In this document: in pieces, positions 22,902-34,100 of the stretch | How the letters are laid out: every line of letters starts with the position of its first letter | Numbering within the stretch: the first letter of the stretch is position 1 | Source of the DNA: Mesorhabditis belari | Taxonomy: Eukaryota > Nematoda > Chromadorea > Rhabditida > Rhabditidae | Length of the DNA: 64,000 nt | Assembly: GCA_958450365.1 (NCBI GenBank) | Contig: CAUEEP010000743.1 | Coordinates: 5,333,001-5,397,000, forward strand | Reading direction: 5' to 3' | The notes under the pieces: generated by a model | Seen by the model: the letters and a program-made list of their open reading frames with translations, nothing else | Database searches by the model: none | What the model was told of the DNA's origin: nothing | Program-made: the position numbers and the translations under genes

Positions 22902-23155
22902 TCTATGAAATTCTATGAAATTCGAATAAATTCTATGAAGTTCTATAAAATTCTATGAAATTCTATGTGATTCTATGAAATTCTATGAAATTTTATGAAA
23001 TTTTATGAAGTTCTATGAAGTTCTATGAAATTCTATGAAATTCTATGAAATTCGAATAAATTCTATGAAGTTCTATAAAATTCGAATAAATTCTATTAAA
23101 TTCTATGAAATTCGAATAAATTCTATGAAATTCTATTAAATTCTATGAAATTCTA
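22902..23155. repeat. Tandem repeat, 10-bp unit (TTCTATGAAA)
   Basis: About 25 copies of TTCTATGAAA with variants (TTCGAATAAA, TTCTATTAAA), ending 50 bp upstream of the collagen start codon. Confidence 0.92.
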
Positions 23156-23206
23156 TCTACTCTTTCTATCTTTTAGTCTTCTATCCAGCTAAGAAATTTC
23201 AGCATT

Positions 23207-26200
23207 ATGCAAAAAGCTTTTGAAGGGTATCGAACAGTTGAAAGAGCTGCCATTCTCATCTCATCGATCTCTATATTATTCTCGGCTATTGGTTACATAT
23301 GGATTGTGAATGAGCTAGAGACACAAACAGACGCCTATCGAGAGGCACTCATCGAATACGAGGTGTCAAATTTTTCTTTTTTCTCTTTAAAAGCTACATT
23401 ATATATAATTGTAATGATTTTTTTTTTGATGACTAAAATAGAAAATATTAGATGTTGATGGCTGACTCGATGCATTGGTTGGATGAGATCGATTTTCATG
23501 AGAGAACGCCTCGTGCTGCATCTGATTATGTGCTATATGCGAATTTCAAGCAAAAATCTCGGCAAAGACGGAAGAATGATGGAGTACGGTGAAAGCTGAT
23601 TCGAAAGAAATGATTTAGCGAATAAAATTTCCCCAGGATTGGTTAAATTTTGCTTATTTTTAGTACAACGATCGACCGATACATCGCCCGTCACTCCCCG
23701 ATCTCGGTGTTGAAGGAAGCGAATTTGAAGAAGAGGTTTAACACTTGTAATAATATTCAAAGAGTAAAAAAAAAGCTTAAGAATGACGCAGAGTCAACTG
23801 AAGAGCCAATAGACGAGAGAAATGAAAATGAAAGAAATGAAATCACGGATTTCAGAGAAACGAACCGAAAAAGTGGACAAAGAGAGAAACTAAGAATTTG
23901 TGGTAATGGGATAGCTTTCTCTAGTTATATAGTTGTTAAATTTATCGTATTTAGATTGTTCCCGTATTCGTTGCCCCCGTGGACCAAGAGGACCACCTGG
24001 AGATGATGGAACACAGGGAACGGTAGAACTTTTCTCAATCTTATTTTTAAAAAGCTTTTAGACTGGAGATCCAGGTGTTCCTGGTCGACCTGGAATTGAT
24101 GGAATCTTTCAACAAGAGTTTCCTTGTGATCCATGTCCTCCTGGTTTAAAGGGACCACTTGGGGCCCAGGGAGAACCGGGTAAGTTGGACATGGGGTCCT
24201 AGGAACACAAAACACTGGCGCCGGGATTCGAACCCGCGACTTCTCGCCTACTGGGCGCTTGCCAAGCGAACGCTCTACCAATGTGCTACACCGACACGTA
24301 TTCCATTGCTTTATGTCTTACTTGTATCTCTGTAAAAAATTAAAAGGAAATAATCACTTTGCAGGACCTGAAGGGAAAACCGGAAAGATTGGTCGAATCG
24401 GACGTGATGGGGTCAACGAGAAAGGGCAACCGGGTGAAGATGGAGCAAGGGGAAGAACGGGGAAACGAGGAAAGAAAGGAGAAGTTCATTCGATTGTTCT
24501 ACTTGTTTAAGAGAAGTTTACAGGTTGGGGAAACTGGTCAGGATGCAGTTCATCTCATTGGTGTACCCGGGCCAAAAGGTCGTTTGGGACTTCGCGGATT
24601 CCCGGGTCCTAGAGGCGATCCTGGTCTCAACGGAAGAAATGCTCAACCAGGTCAACAGAAATTTCTAAATGTTAGACAAATATTTTCTGATATTTTAGTT
24701 CTTTTTAGAATGTTTTTTTTTAAGGCAAAGAAGGTGCTCGTGGTATACAAGGAGAGCCGGGTGTACAAGGAGAGCCAGGACCTCGCGGTCCACCGGGTCG
24801 ACAAGGTGCTCATGGAAAAGATGGAGGTTATTGTAATTGCCCTAGTAGGAATGGTGAGTTCTATGAAATCTATGCTTTTGAATTTGTTATTTAGGAGACA
24901 CTCCGCTAGGTTTCAATGGCGATTTTGATCCATCCGAGTTTCCTGAGGCAGGTCATTATGAAAAAGAGAAAGAAAGAGAACGAGGACGAGATAGAGAAAG
25001 AAATAGAAATGGAGATGAAGAAAGAACTCGAGAACGAGAACGAGAACGAGAACGAGAACGAGAACGAGAACGAGAAAGAGAACCAGAACGAGAACGAGAA
25101 CGAGAACGGGAGAGGCAACGAGTAAACCAAGGAGCACCAGCCATTCCCGATGAAGGACCCGGTGAAGCACCCAGTGAAGCACCCGCTGAAACGCCAAGTC
25201 GAACACATCAGTGAGTGAATGAACTCTAGAAATTCAATATATTATTGTTTCGGTGGACTTTGAAATCAAAAATATATTACCAACTAACTTTTTGAACTTT
25301 ATGATCTTTGTGAAGCGCTAAAAAAGCTCAACCGTTTCAAGTAGAGATTGTTCATTTGTTTGGCGCTCCCCACAAATCGTTTTCAGGTGCTTGGTGCAAC
25401 AAAAATTAAATAACTAACCAACGAATTGAAAAAAAAATAGAAATAAAATCTATCTAGAAGTGTGTCAAGTAAAGTAAAGCATCAAAAATGTATAAAATGA
25501 TCGAAAAAATATTTGCGTAAACACTACAATTCTCAAAAAAAACAATTATTCTATAAATATTCACAGATTTTTCAAATAATAGAATCATTTTCTAGAATAG
25601 AATGATAAAAAGATCATTGCGAATATCAAGAAATATAATACCGTATTTCTTCGAATAGAAGACCGGGTAAAGAGTGTCATCGCGTACTCCTGCGTAGCAG
25701 CCCTTTTTAAAATTTCTTTTCTGCATAAAAGCTTTCAATCAAGTGCTATTGAGCTGGAAAATGGCTCAAAAATCTGTTAGCTTATGTCGTATTTTTGAGT
25801 CATTTTCCAGCCCTATAGCACTTGATTGAAAGCTTTTATGCAGAAAAGAAATTTTAAAAAGGGCTGCTACGCAGGAGTACGCGACGATACTCTTTACCCG
25901 GTCTTCGGTATTCTTTACCGAAGGAATAAGGAACCAAATCTAGAGAGATAAGGAACCAAATCTGGAGAGATAAGGAACCAAATTCAGAGAGATAAGGAAC
26001 CAAATATAATAATACTCTTTACTGCGATGATTCTCTTTACTCGGTCTTCTATTCGAAGAAATACGGTAATAAAGCGAAAATTTTTATGTTTTGTCATTTT
26101 GGAATAATGATAAATTTCGAAAGGTGTAAAGAACTCGAAATAACAATTTTCTTAAGAAAATTAACAGCGAATTGTAAAGACAACAAAATTTCGCAAGTGA

Positions 26201-26930
26201 AACAAATCTAGATGAATAAATGAAATTAAGAATTAGCAGGATTATAGAGAATAACTGATACTTTATAGTTCATCGTCGATCATACATCGTCCCAGACCGC
26301 GTCCCAATCTCATCACAGCCCCGCCCGTCACTCCAACTCAAAATAATCAAGAGGTAGCTGTGGTTGAGTCAAAAAAAGACAAAATTCTTTCAAAATACTC
26401 GACTTTAAACAACTTTAAACATTTCCTCTTCAACAAAATATTATTTCGTTCTCTTTTCCTTTTCTCAACTTGTGAAATATTCGTTTCTTTTGGCTCAATG
26501 AGTAGTTTATTTTCAGTTCACCGAAGATGCATTTGTGTCAACAGCGATTGAAGAGGACGATAATGATGATTCAGTTACTAATGTATGATTTGATTTTGAA
26601 AGAAAATATTTTGAAATTTTAGCATGCTATCTCGGAACATCGTCACCGATTTCAGAGCACCACTGAGCCGTATTTTGTTGACGGAGAAAAAGTGTGTTTG
26701 AATTTGATTTCTAAATGTTTTTCTTTTTCAGAATTTCAGAAATTTGATTTCTAAACGCTTTTTCTTTTTCAGAATGATCGTACTGAACACTTGACAACTG
26801 AGGGTTATTTTGTGGCAAGTTTATATGAAAAATTTGAAAATGACTCGATTTTTAGCCAACGAGACCTCATAAGGTGAGGGCCATGATTCGTGGCCGAAGT
26901 GGCGGTGAAGTCGAGTTCGATCTACGATAG
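23207..26930 (+). CDS. Cuticle collagen with long charged C-terminal tail
   Basis: Secreted structural protein of the nematode cuticle. Exons: 23207-23362, 23452-23588, 23664-23902, 23955-24022, 24062-24179, 24365-24483, 24524-24650, 24725-24853, 24895-25210, 26269-26353, 26517-26582, 26623-26691, 26773-26814, 26856-26930, giving 581 residues. The N-terminus has the hydrophobic anchor typical of cuticle collagens (AAILISSISILFSAIGYIW), then a basic cleavage-type site (RQRRK). Short Cys clusters (CDCSRIRCP, CDPCPPG, GYCNCPSRN) bracket Gly-X-Y blocks. The tail after the last Cys pair is unusual: about 200 residues with an Arg-Glu dipeptide run, a Pro/Glu repeat (GEAPSEAPAETP) and acidic segments. 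The third exon is the least certain; a second frame there is also open. The last intron fits GC-AG (26815-26855), but read-through is also open. TTTCAG 5 bp before the ATG could be a spliced-leader acceptor. Similar length and tail suggest a specialised collagen (blister or dumpy type); not assigned. Confidence 0.88.
24214..24297 (-). repeat. tRNA-like sequence (SINE head)
   Basis: Minus strand: GGTGTAGCACATTGGTAGAGC (A-box region), then GGGTTCGAATCCC (perfect B box) followed by GGCGCCA. It lies antisense in a collagen intron. The A-box region closely matches the element at 39649-39731, so the two probably belong to one family. Confidence 0.7.
25639..26068. mobile_element. Foldback MITE with TACCGTA ends, subfamily 2 copy 1
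   Basis: About 430 bp. The ends are TACCGTATTTCTTCGAATAG and complement. Inside is a second, closely spaced inverted repeat (AAGCTTTTATGCAGAAAAG around 25828 against its complement near 25720), and on the right a small tandem of AGATAAGGAACCAAAT units. It lies in the long collagen intron. A near-identical copy is at 32421-32850. Confidence 0.9.
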
Positions 26931-26934
26931 TTTT

Positions 26935-27285
26935 ATTTGAAATTGTATTGTAACTGAATTGTAATTGTATTGTAACTGAATTGTAATTGTATTGTAATTG
27001 AATTGGAATTGAATTGTAATTGTATTGGAATTGTATTGGAATTGTATTGTAACTGAATTGTAATTGAATTGTAATTGAATTGTAATTGAATTGTAATTGA
27101 ATTGGAATTGTATTGTAATTGAATTGGAATTGTATTGTAATTGAATTGTAATTGAATTGTAATTGTATTGTAACTGAATTGTAACTGAATTGTAATTGTA
27201 TTGGAATTGTATTGTAATTGTATTGTAATTGAATTGGAATTGTATTGTAATTGAATTGTAATTGAATTGTAATTGAATTGAAATC
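26935..27285. repeat. Tandem repeat, about 11-bp unit (AATTGTAATTG)
   Basis: About 30 copies of AATTG alternating with TAATTG, TAACTG or TATTG, starting 5 bp after the collagen stop codon, so it probably occupies the 3' UTR. A Gln/Asn/Ile-rich open frame across it on the minus strand is an artefact of the repeat. Confidence 0.93.
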
Positions 27286-27627
27286 AAATCAAATCAAATA
27301 CATTCCATCAACAAAAAGACATTAAAAACCGAGAAAATCCTTAGCTCATCCTATGCCAATAAGCTTTTTTTTCTTGATGAAAAGAGAACAGCAAATAGTC
27401 GGAGATGGTTGAGGGATATGGCCAAATCTACAAACAGATCGGTTTGAAGGAAAAAGGAAAAGTGAGAAATGAGAAAATGAAAAGAATGAGACGATCGGGC
27501 AGGGATCTCCCGGTTACTCGACTACTTCTTCTGACTCATCGAGACCATTTCTCATCCTTTAATCCTTTATGAACTTACTTTAAAGAAGTTTTACTTAAAA
27601 GCTTTATAAAGGTGAAAAAGAGGGATT

Positions 27628-27740
27628 TCTTTAGTTTCTTCAATTCTTTTAGTTTCTTTAGTTCCTTTAGTTCCTTTAGTTCCTTTAATTCTTTTAGTTC
27701 CTTTAGTTCATTTCATTCCTTTCGCTCCTTTAGTTCCTTT
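27628..27740. repeat. Tandem repeat, 9-bp unit (CCTTTAGTT)
   Basis: About a dozen units with variants; intergenic. Confidence 0.85.
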
Positions 27741-28174
27741 TCATTGATAAACCATTTTTTAAAACTTTTTGTTTGTTCTATGGTTGTTCTAAACTCTCTT
27801 TTTCACTCATTCATGCAATTCACCCTTTTCTTTTCAGTGCCACTTTTTTTTGTTCTCTTTCCATTGTACAATACAAAAAGTCAAATAGATAAATTTTTTT
27901 TTGGTGACTTGGTGATTAAAGGTGTTGATTTTGATGAGTGGTTTACTGCGTTTGACTCAACTCAAAGTTTTGAGTTGAGTCAAAGTTGGTTTAAATGACT
28001 CAATTGACTCAACTCAAAGTTTTGAGTTGAGTCAATTGAGTCATTTAAACCTTTCAACCTTCACTTTATTATCAAACCAAACTTTTTACTTTTAAAAAGA
28101 ACGATTTGCTTCGATCGATTTTCGATTAACTTTAAATTTTATGAAAATTTAAAGCTGAATTCAATAAAATTTAG

Positions 28175-31100
28175 ATGACAAAATGGCACGAACGATCGTT
28201 TATTCTCTTTTTTCTTCTATTTATTTTTGAAATTACACTTTGTGAAAAATTTGTGAGTGTACAAACGGCTGAAGGAGTTGTTCAGGGAAAGCGGATAGAT
28301 TTGGGTAAATGAGAGAAATGTTATGGCAATAATTTGATGATAAAATCCTAGGCACAAATAAGAAATCGCTGTATCGGGGAAGCGCCGATGTGTTTTTGGG
28401 GATTCCATATGCTCAGCCACCACTCCGGGAAAGACGCTTTATGGTGAGTGTTGAAAATAATGTTGTTTTAAGTTTGAAAATCATGTTGTTTTAAGTTTGA
28501 AAATCATGTTGTTTTAAGTTTGAAAATCATTTTTTTTCTTATCATTTCTTAAAGATCACATTTGATTTCAGCCACCAGATAACCCGGCTCCCACAAATGG
28601 AATCACAAATGCAACCGTTTACAAATCGCTTTGCATCCAGCCAAATGTCACAAATGCCAGCGAAGATTGCCTCTATTTGAATGTTTTCTGTCAAAATGTA
28701 AATTTTGAAATTGTTAGCTTTTTATCAAGCTTTTCATTGAAGAACTTTTGAACTTTTAAACCAGAATACAATTGTTGTATAATTCTGTAATTAGTGACCA
28801 ATTAAATCTCAAACAATTTCTTTCAGGCGGTCAACTACACGTCATTATCGGCGGTAATCGTATTTATTGACGGAAATCCGCAGCTTTCCACTGGTGGACT
28901 CGGGTCTCAAGAAGAAAAAGTGGGTCATGATTTGATGACAAAACCAGAGCGTTTAATGAAAAGAGCAATTGTGATTTCATAATGACGTTTGTGAAAACGT
29001 TTGATTCAAATCATGATTCAAAGAACAAAAAAAAGAACAATAAATCGCATCGAATTCGAAAAGCAAAACTTCAGGGAATTGTGAGCAATCTTGTGCAAAA
29101 GGGAGTCATTGTGGTCACCGTTCAATATCGACTGGGACCATTAGGTGATCAATGAAAATTCGATCAAATGAAATTTCGATCAAATGAAATTTTGATCAAA
29201 TGAAATTTCGATCAAATGAAATTTGGATCAATGAAATTGCGATCAATGAAATTTGGATCAAATGAAATTTGGATCAATTTTGATCAAATGAAATTTCAAT
29301 TAATGAAATTTCAATCAATAAAATTTCAGTCAATAAAATTTCAATCAATAAAATTTCAATCAATAAAATTTCAATCAATAAAATTTCGATCAATGAAATC
29401 TCAATCAATGAAATCTCAATTGAAAAGAGCTAAAAATTCAGGATTTTTTGCGACTCCATCAACTGATATCCAAGTCACGTCAAATCTAGGAATGTTGGAT
29501 CAGGTTTTGCGGAATTTAAGCCAAACAAAAAAAAAACAACAGTGATTTTCAGGTAAAAGCTTTGCAATGGGTGAATCGAAATATCGCCTCATTTGGAGGT
29601 GATTCTACAAGGTTTGTGATTTCGAGTTTTTAGAAATCATAAACAAGATACAGGTAATTCACTTTTAAAGCTTTGATCATTCTTTTAAAAATCGAGTTTA
29701 GAGTGAGTCTTGCTGGGCAAGCGGGTGGTGCTTGTGCGGTTGCTGCGCACACTTACAGCCCTATGTCTCAAGGTGATAATTCTAAGTTTTGACTTTTATA
29801 TTTTTTAAAGTTTTGGCTCTTTCCCTGAATAGTGGTCTTTTAAAAAGTTTCATGGTCTTTTGAAAGTTTCGTGTTCTTTTGAAAGTTTCATGGTCTTTTT
29901 TCAAAAAAAAAGTCCGTTTCCTGGTCCTTTTGCCATTTTTTATTTTATTTTTTATCAAAAAACTCTTTTGAAATTGTTTTAACGTATTTTATTAAGTTCC
30001 ACATGCATTTTTATTTGATCAGAATTTAAAGAACAATCGTAAGAACAACAATTTTAGCATCAGCAAAACAGCAAAACGCAAGGCTTGGCACGGCTTGCGT
30101 TTCCTCGGACACGCAAATGTTTGTGAAGCTGGGCTTCACATACAGCCAAGACAGACATCCTTGCCAACTTGAAGAGATCCTTTTGAAACCATGAGGAATC
30201 CTGTGTGATCTCGCTCAACGTCGGCCCCCGAAAGTGGCTACGGCACAAACGAGAGGCTTTCTCTTTGTGAGTCGATGTTTGCCGTAAGAGTGCCCAGTCA
30301 TCGAGTTACAAGTCTCGCATCTTTTTTGATTTGTTGTTTGATCTTCCTTAGTGCCTCTTGAACTCGAGCCCATAAAGGTAGAGCTTATCGTTATCGTTAT
30401 CGGCCGGTCATTATCGGCTTCAGCGTCCATCTCGTCATCAGTGTTTGCATTATTGCGTAGTTTCTTTAGTTTCTTTTGGTGGTGGCTCGACGCCTGTTCG
30501 GCTAGCTGGCCGTCTTAGCTCAGCAAAGCACAAATCATCACAGGCTTCTCCGTCCATCACGGCCAACATCTCTGCCATTTCAGTCGGACCCACAGCGTCG
30601 CCTTATTTGAATATATGTTTAAGAGAGCAACAGAGAAAGGTCGACTCAACATTTGTTGCTCCGCATGGAGGTTGCTTATTCCTTTACCTAGGATTGTTCT
30701 TTAAATTTTGATCAAATAAACTGGTGCATGTGGAACTAAATACAATCCGTTAAAACACTTTCAAAAGACTTTCAAAACAAAAAATTGCAAAAGACGACGA
30801 AACGGACTTTTTTTGACAAAAGACCACGAAACTTTTAAAAAACCACGATTCAGGGAAGAGGCAAAGTTTTTTATAATATTTTTCTTCTGACTTTTATATA
30901 AAGTATTTTCTATAGTATTTCAAACTTTTATCGATGATTTAGGACTCTTCCAACAGGCCATCCTACAGAGTGGATCGATCCAGAGCTGTTACACCACAGA
31001 TCGAGACTACGTGGGAGTCGACCCGAGTAGCACAGCCACAAATACACTACAATATGATCAAGTTCGAAATTTTCTTTTCTTATTTACCAGCAGAAAAACC

Positions 31101-34100
31101 CGCCTAACGGCTGTAGTGGCCGTGGCGCAGACGAGAGCGCTTTGTGTATCGTCTACGGCCCACATGGCCCGGGATCGACTCCCGTAGTGTCACTCAATTT
31201 TACTTTTGAATTTTTAAAATTTTGAATGGCACAACTATATTAAATTTTCAGACTTTTTTAAAAATTTCAGTTTTTTTTTGGTCCAAAGACGGCTGAGAAA
31301 AAGCCCGTACAGACGGACGGACGGGCAGACACTTTTCTTTTATATATATGTTGTGTCCGATTTAGATTTCCGTCCGATTTAGATTGAACTTATCGCGGAC
31401 ATCCGATTTAGATTCAGTCTAAATCTTATATAGATTGAAGAATAATATAAACATGCTTAATATATGTTCTTAAGCGTTTTCTGTAGTTTTCTGCATTTTT
31501 CAAAGGTCTGTTACTGTCTTTTTCTGTTTTACTGTCTTTTTCTGAAAAGAAAACCCAACTATGAAATAATCAATAAAAGACCTTTGAAAATGCAGAAAAC
31601 TACAGAAAACGCTTAAGGGGTGTTATGGGGGGTGACGATAAAAATTTTTTTTTTTGTTTTTGTGTGTTTTTTTGTTTTTAAATTTATCGCAAGGTCGGGT
31701 CTGGTGTGCGGGTTTTGTTTAAAAAAAAAAAAATTTGGGGGGGGTTTTTTTTTTTTTAAAAAAGGGAAAATAAAAAAAAAAGGGGGGGGGGCTTGAACAT
31801 ATATTAAACATGTTTATATTATTGTTCAATCTATATAAGACATCCGATTTAGATTGAATCTAAATCGGACACAACATATATATATAGTAGATTTCTTTTG
31901 CCTTAGGGCCTTCCATATACATCAATTGGTGGAAACGGCAACTTTCAACAGCCAACAACACAGCCACCATTCCAAAACAACAATCCAACAACGGCAATCA
32001 CAAATCCGAGTCAACTTTTAGCGACTCAAGTATGAAGAAGCTAGAAAGTCAACTTTTTTTTTATGCCAATTTTAGTTATGCAATATCACACCCGATCAAT
32101 GGAGAACTGGACAATTGGCTGGTTTACGAGAGTGTCTTCAAAATTACACCGTTGATGTGTTCACGAAAACTGATGGAGTAAAGCGAATTCCTTGATAAAG
32201 CAAAAAAAAAAATCTTTAGATTCATACAGCTACTTGGATGATTGTTAGAGACAATCTTTTCATGAATAGCTCGTTGGGTGAACTGGCTACGAGGCGACCG
32301 CCAATTCCGTTGATTATTGGCACAGTGCAGGATGAGGATGCCGATTACGGTAGGGGTTTTTGTTTGTCTTGTTTTTTTTTTGTTTTCTCCAAAAATAAAA
32401 GAAACTATCAATTTTCGTAATACCGTATTTCTTCGAATAGAAGACCGGGTAAAGAGTATGATCGCGTACTCCTGCGTAGCAGCCCTTTTTAAAATTTCTT
32501 TTCTGCATAAAAGCTTTCAATCAAGTGCTATAGAGCTGGAAAATGGCTCAAAAATCTGTTAGCTCATGTCGTATTTTTGAGTCATTTTCCAGCCTTATAG
32601 CACTTGATTGAAAGCTTTTATGCAGAAAAGAAATTTTAAAAAGGGCTGCTACGCAGGAGTACGCGATCATACTCTTTACTCGGTCTTCGGTATTCTTTAC
32701 CGAAGGAATAAGGAACCAAATCTAGAGAGATAAGGAACCAAATTCAGAGGGGGAAGGAACCAAGTTTAGAGAGATAAGGAACCAAATATAATGATACTCT
32801 TTACTGCGATGATACTCTTTACCCGGTCTTCTATTCGAAGAAATACGGTTTCTTTCTCGATAAACAAATTTTAGCTTTCAAATTGGTCAACAAGGCGGCT
32901 GGAAATGGTGGCACTGAAGCGGATGCTTTCAACGATTGGTATTTTGAATCTTTTCTCACAAAAATCATTTCAAATTTAGGTTTTTGGATTTTGCCAAGAA
33001 GAATAAACTCACTGGAAACGCGGAGCAACAGGTTTTGTTTCATTTAGATGCTATTCATTTAGATGCTAATCAATTTTCTAATAATAATCTAGGCAAAAAA
33101 CATCATCACCACCAATTACAATGTCACTCTGCCAAACGCACAAAATAATCAAGTATTGAACATGAAACTTGATTGTCAATTGGTCAATTTGTCAATTTCT
33201 AGAATCAATTCCCCTCTCAACCAATGCAAGATCAACAAAATAGTGGTTATTACGGTAAAATGCAAAGCGTTTACCTAAAAAAAAACTTTTATTTAGCCTA
33301 TGATCAGAATGGGCAATACAATTTCAATTCAGCTACCACTCAAGCATCGTTTCAAGTATGGTAATACTTTTTTCTGATTAACTGTGCCTTTTAGACAACT
33401 CCACCGATGATTTACGGGCCACCCCCAAGCACGAATCAAAATTTGCCAACCCAACCTTTCACCAGTCAACCATTTTCTCAACCGCTTCGTGATTCCAATG
33501 TAAACTCAAGTGGAAATTGGTGTATTAACGTATCTTTTCAGGGACATCTGAATAACTCAGCCATCTTTCACACATTGTCCGTCATCACAAACGTAAGCCA
33601 CTTGTAGCAGCTTAAAAAATAGATTTATTTACACGAATAAAAACGATACACAAGCACAACTTCTAAGCCCGAAATCTAGGGAAGAAAAAAACCAATAAGC
33701 TAGCCCGGGGGATTGAACCCGCCGCAACAATGAATCCAGCCGTCCTCGAAACAGGGCTCTTAGCCACTCGGCCATGATGGTAGCTAGAGGGTCGAGCTTT
33801 AAAAAGCTTTTCAGGTCTCCTCCGATGCAGGCACCGTTTCGCAAATTGTAACTGAAGTTGACTCTTGGATTCAGGTTAAAGCTTTTAATTTTTAGAGATA
33901 AATTTGTCTAGGGTGGAAATCGATATGTTCATGTGTATCGCTTTGAGCATCGCTCAAAACTTGGCACTCCTGCCGCTTTCAATATGCTTAAAGGATACGA
34001 ACGTGAGTTTCTAAGGAAAAAAAAAATGACGAACACAATGTTGTGTTCATCTTTCAGCTATTCAAAAAGGACAAGACAAATTGTTTTTGTTTATGCGAGA

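Larger units (their letters stand above)
21222..23206. other. Divergent upstream region between ida-1 and the collagen gene
   Basis: Probable promoter region for both genes. It holds a (CTT)n pyrimidine microsatellite (21570-21770), a candidate minus-strand exon (22328-22470), a direct repeat (21927-21985 against 22706-22764), a small hairpin around GTTAGGGAATTC (22655-22700) and a 10-bp tandem array (22902-23155). Open frames over the microsatellite (poly-Arg/Glu or poly-Leu/Ser) are artefacts. Confidence 0.6.
26931..28174. other. Intergenic region, collagen to esterase-like gene
   Basis: Begins with an 11-bp-type tandem array (26935-27285) directly after the collagen stop. It also contains a (CCTTTAGTT)n array (27628-27740) and a hairpin made of two inverted copies of ACTCAACTCAAAGTTTTGAG (27955-28050). 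No gene was supported. The Phe/Ser-rich frame at 27612-27998 is repeat-driven. Confidence 0.65.

Noticed and set aside
23664..23760. Alternative collagen exon frame (YNDRPIHRPSLPDLG...EEE) ending at 23734
   Set aside because: It would require a 27-bp intron or a phase mismatch to reach the next Gly-X-Y exon; the frame through 23902 joins cleanly, although this part of the model remains the least certain.
26922..27287. 121-codon Gln/Asn/Ile-rich frame on the minus strand resembling a prion-like protein
   Set aside because: It is the translation of the AATTGTAATTG tandem array after the collagen stop codon.
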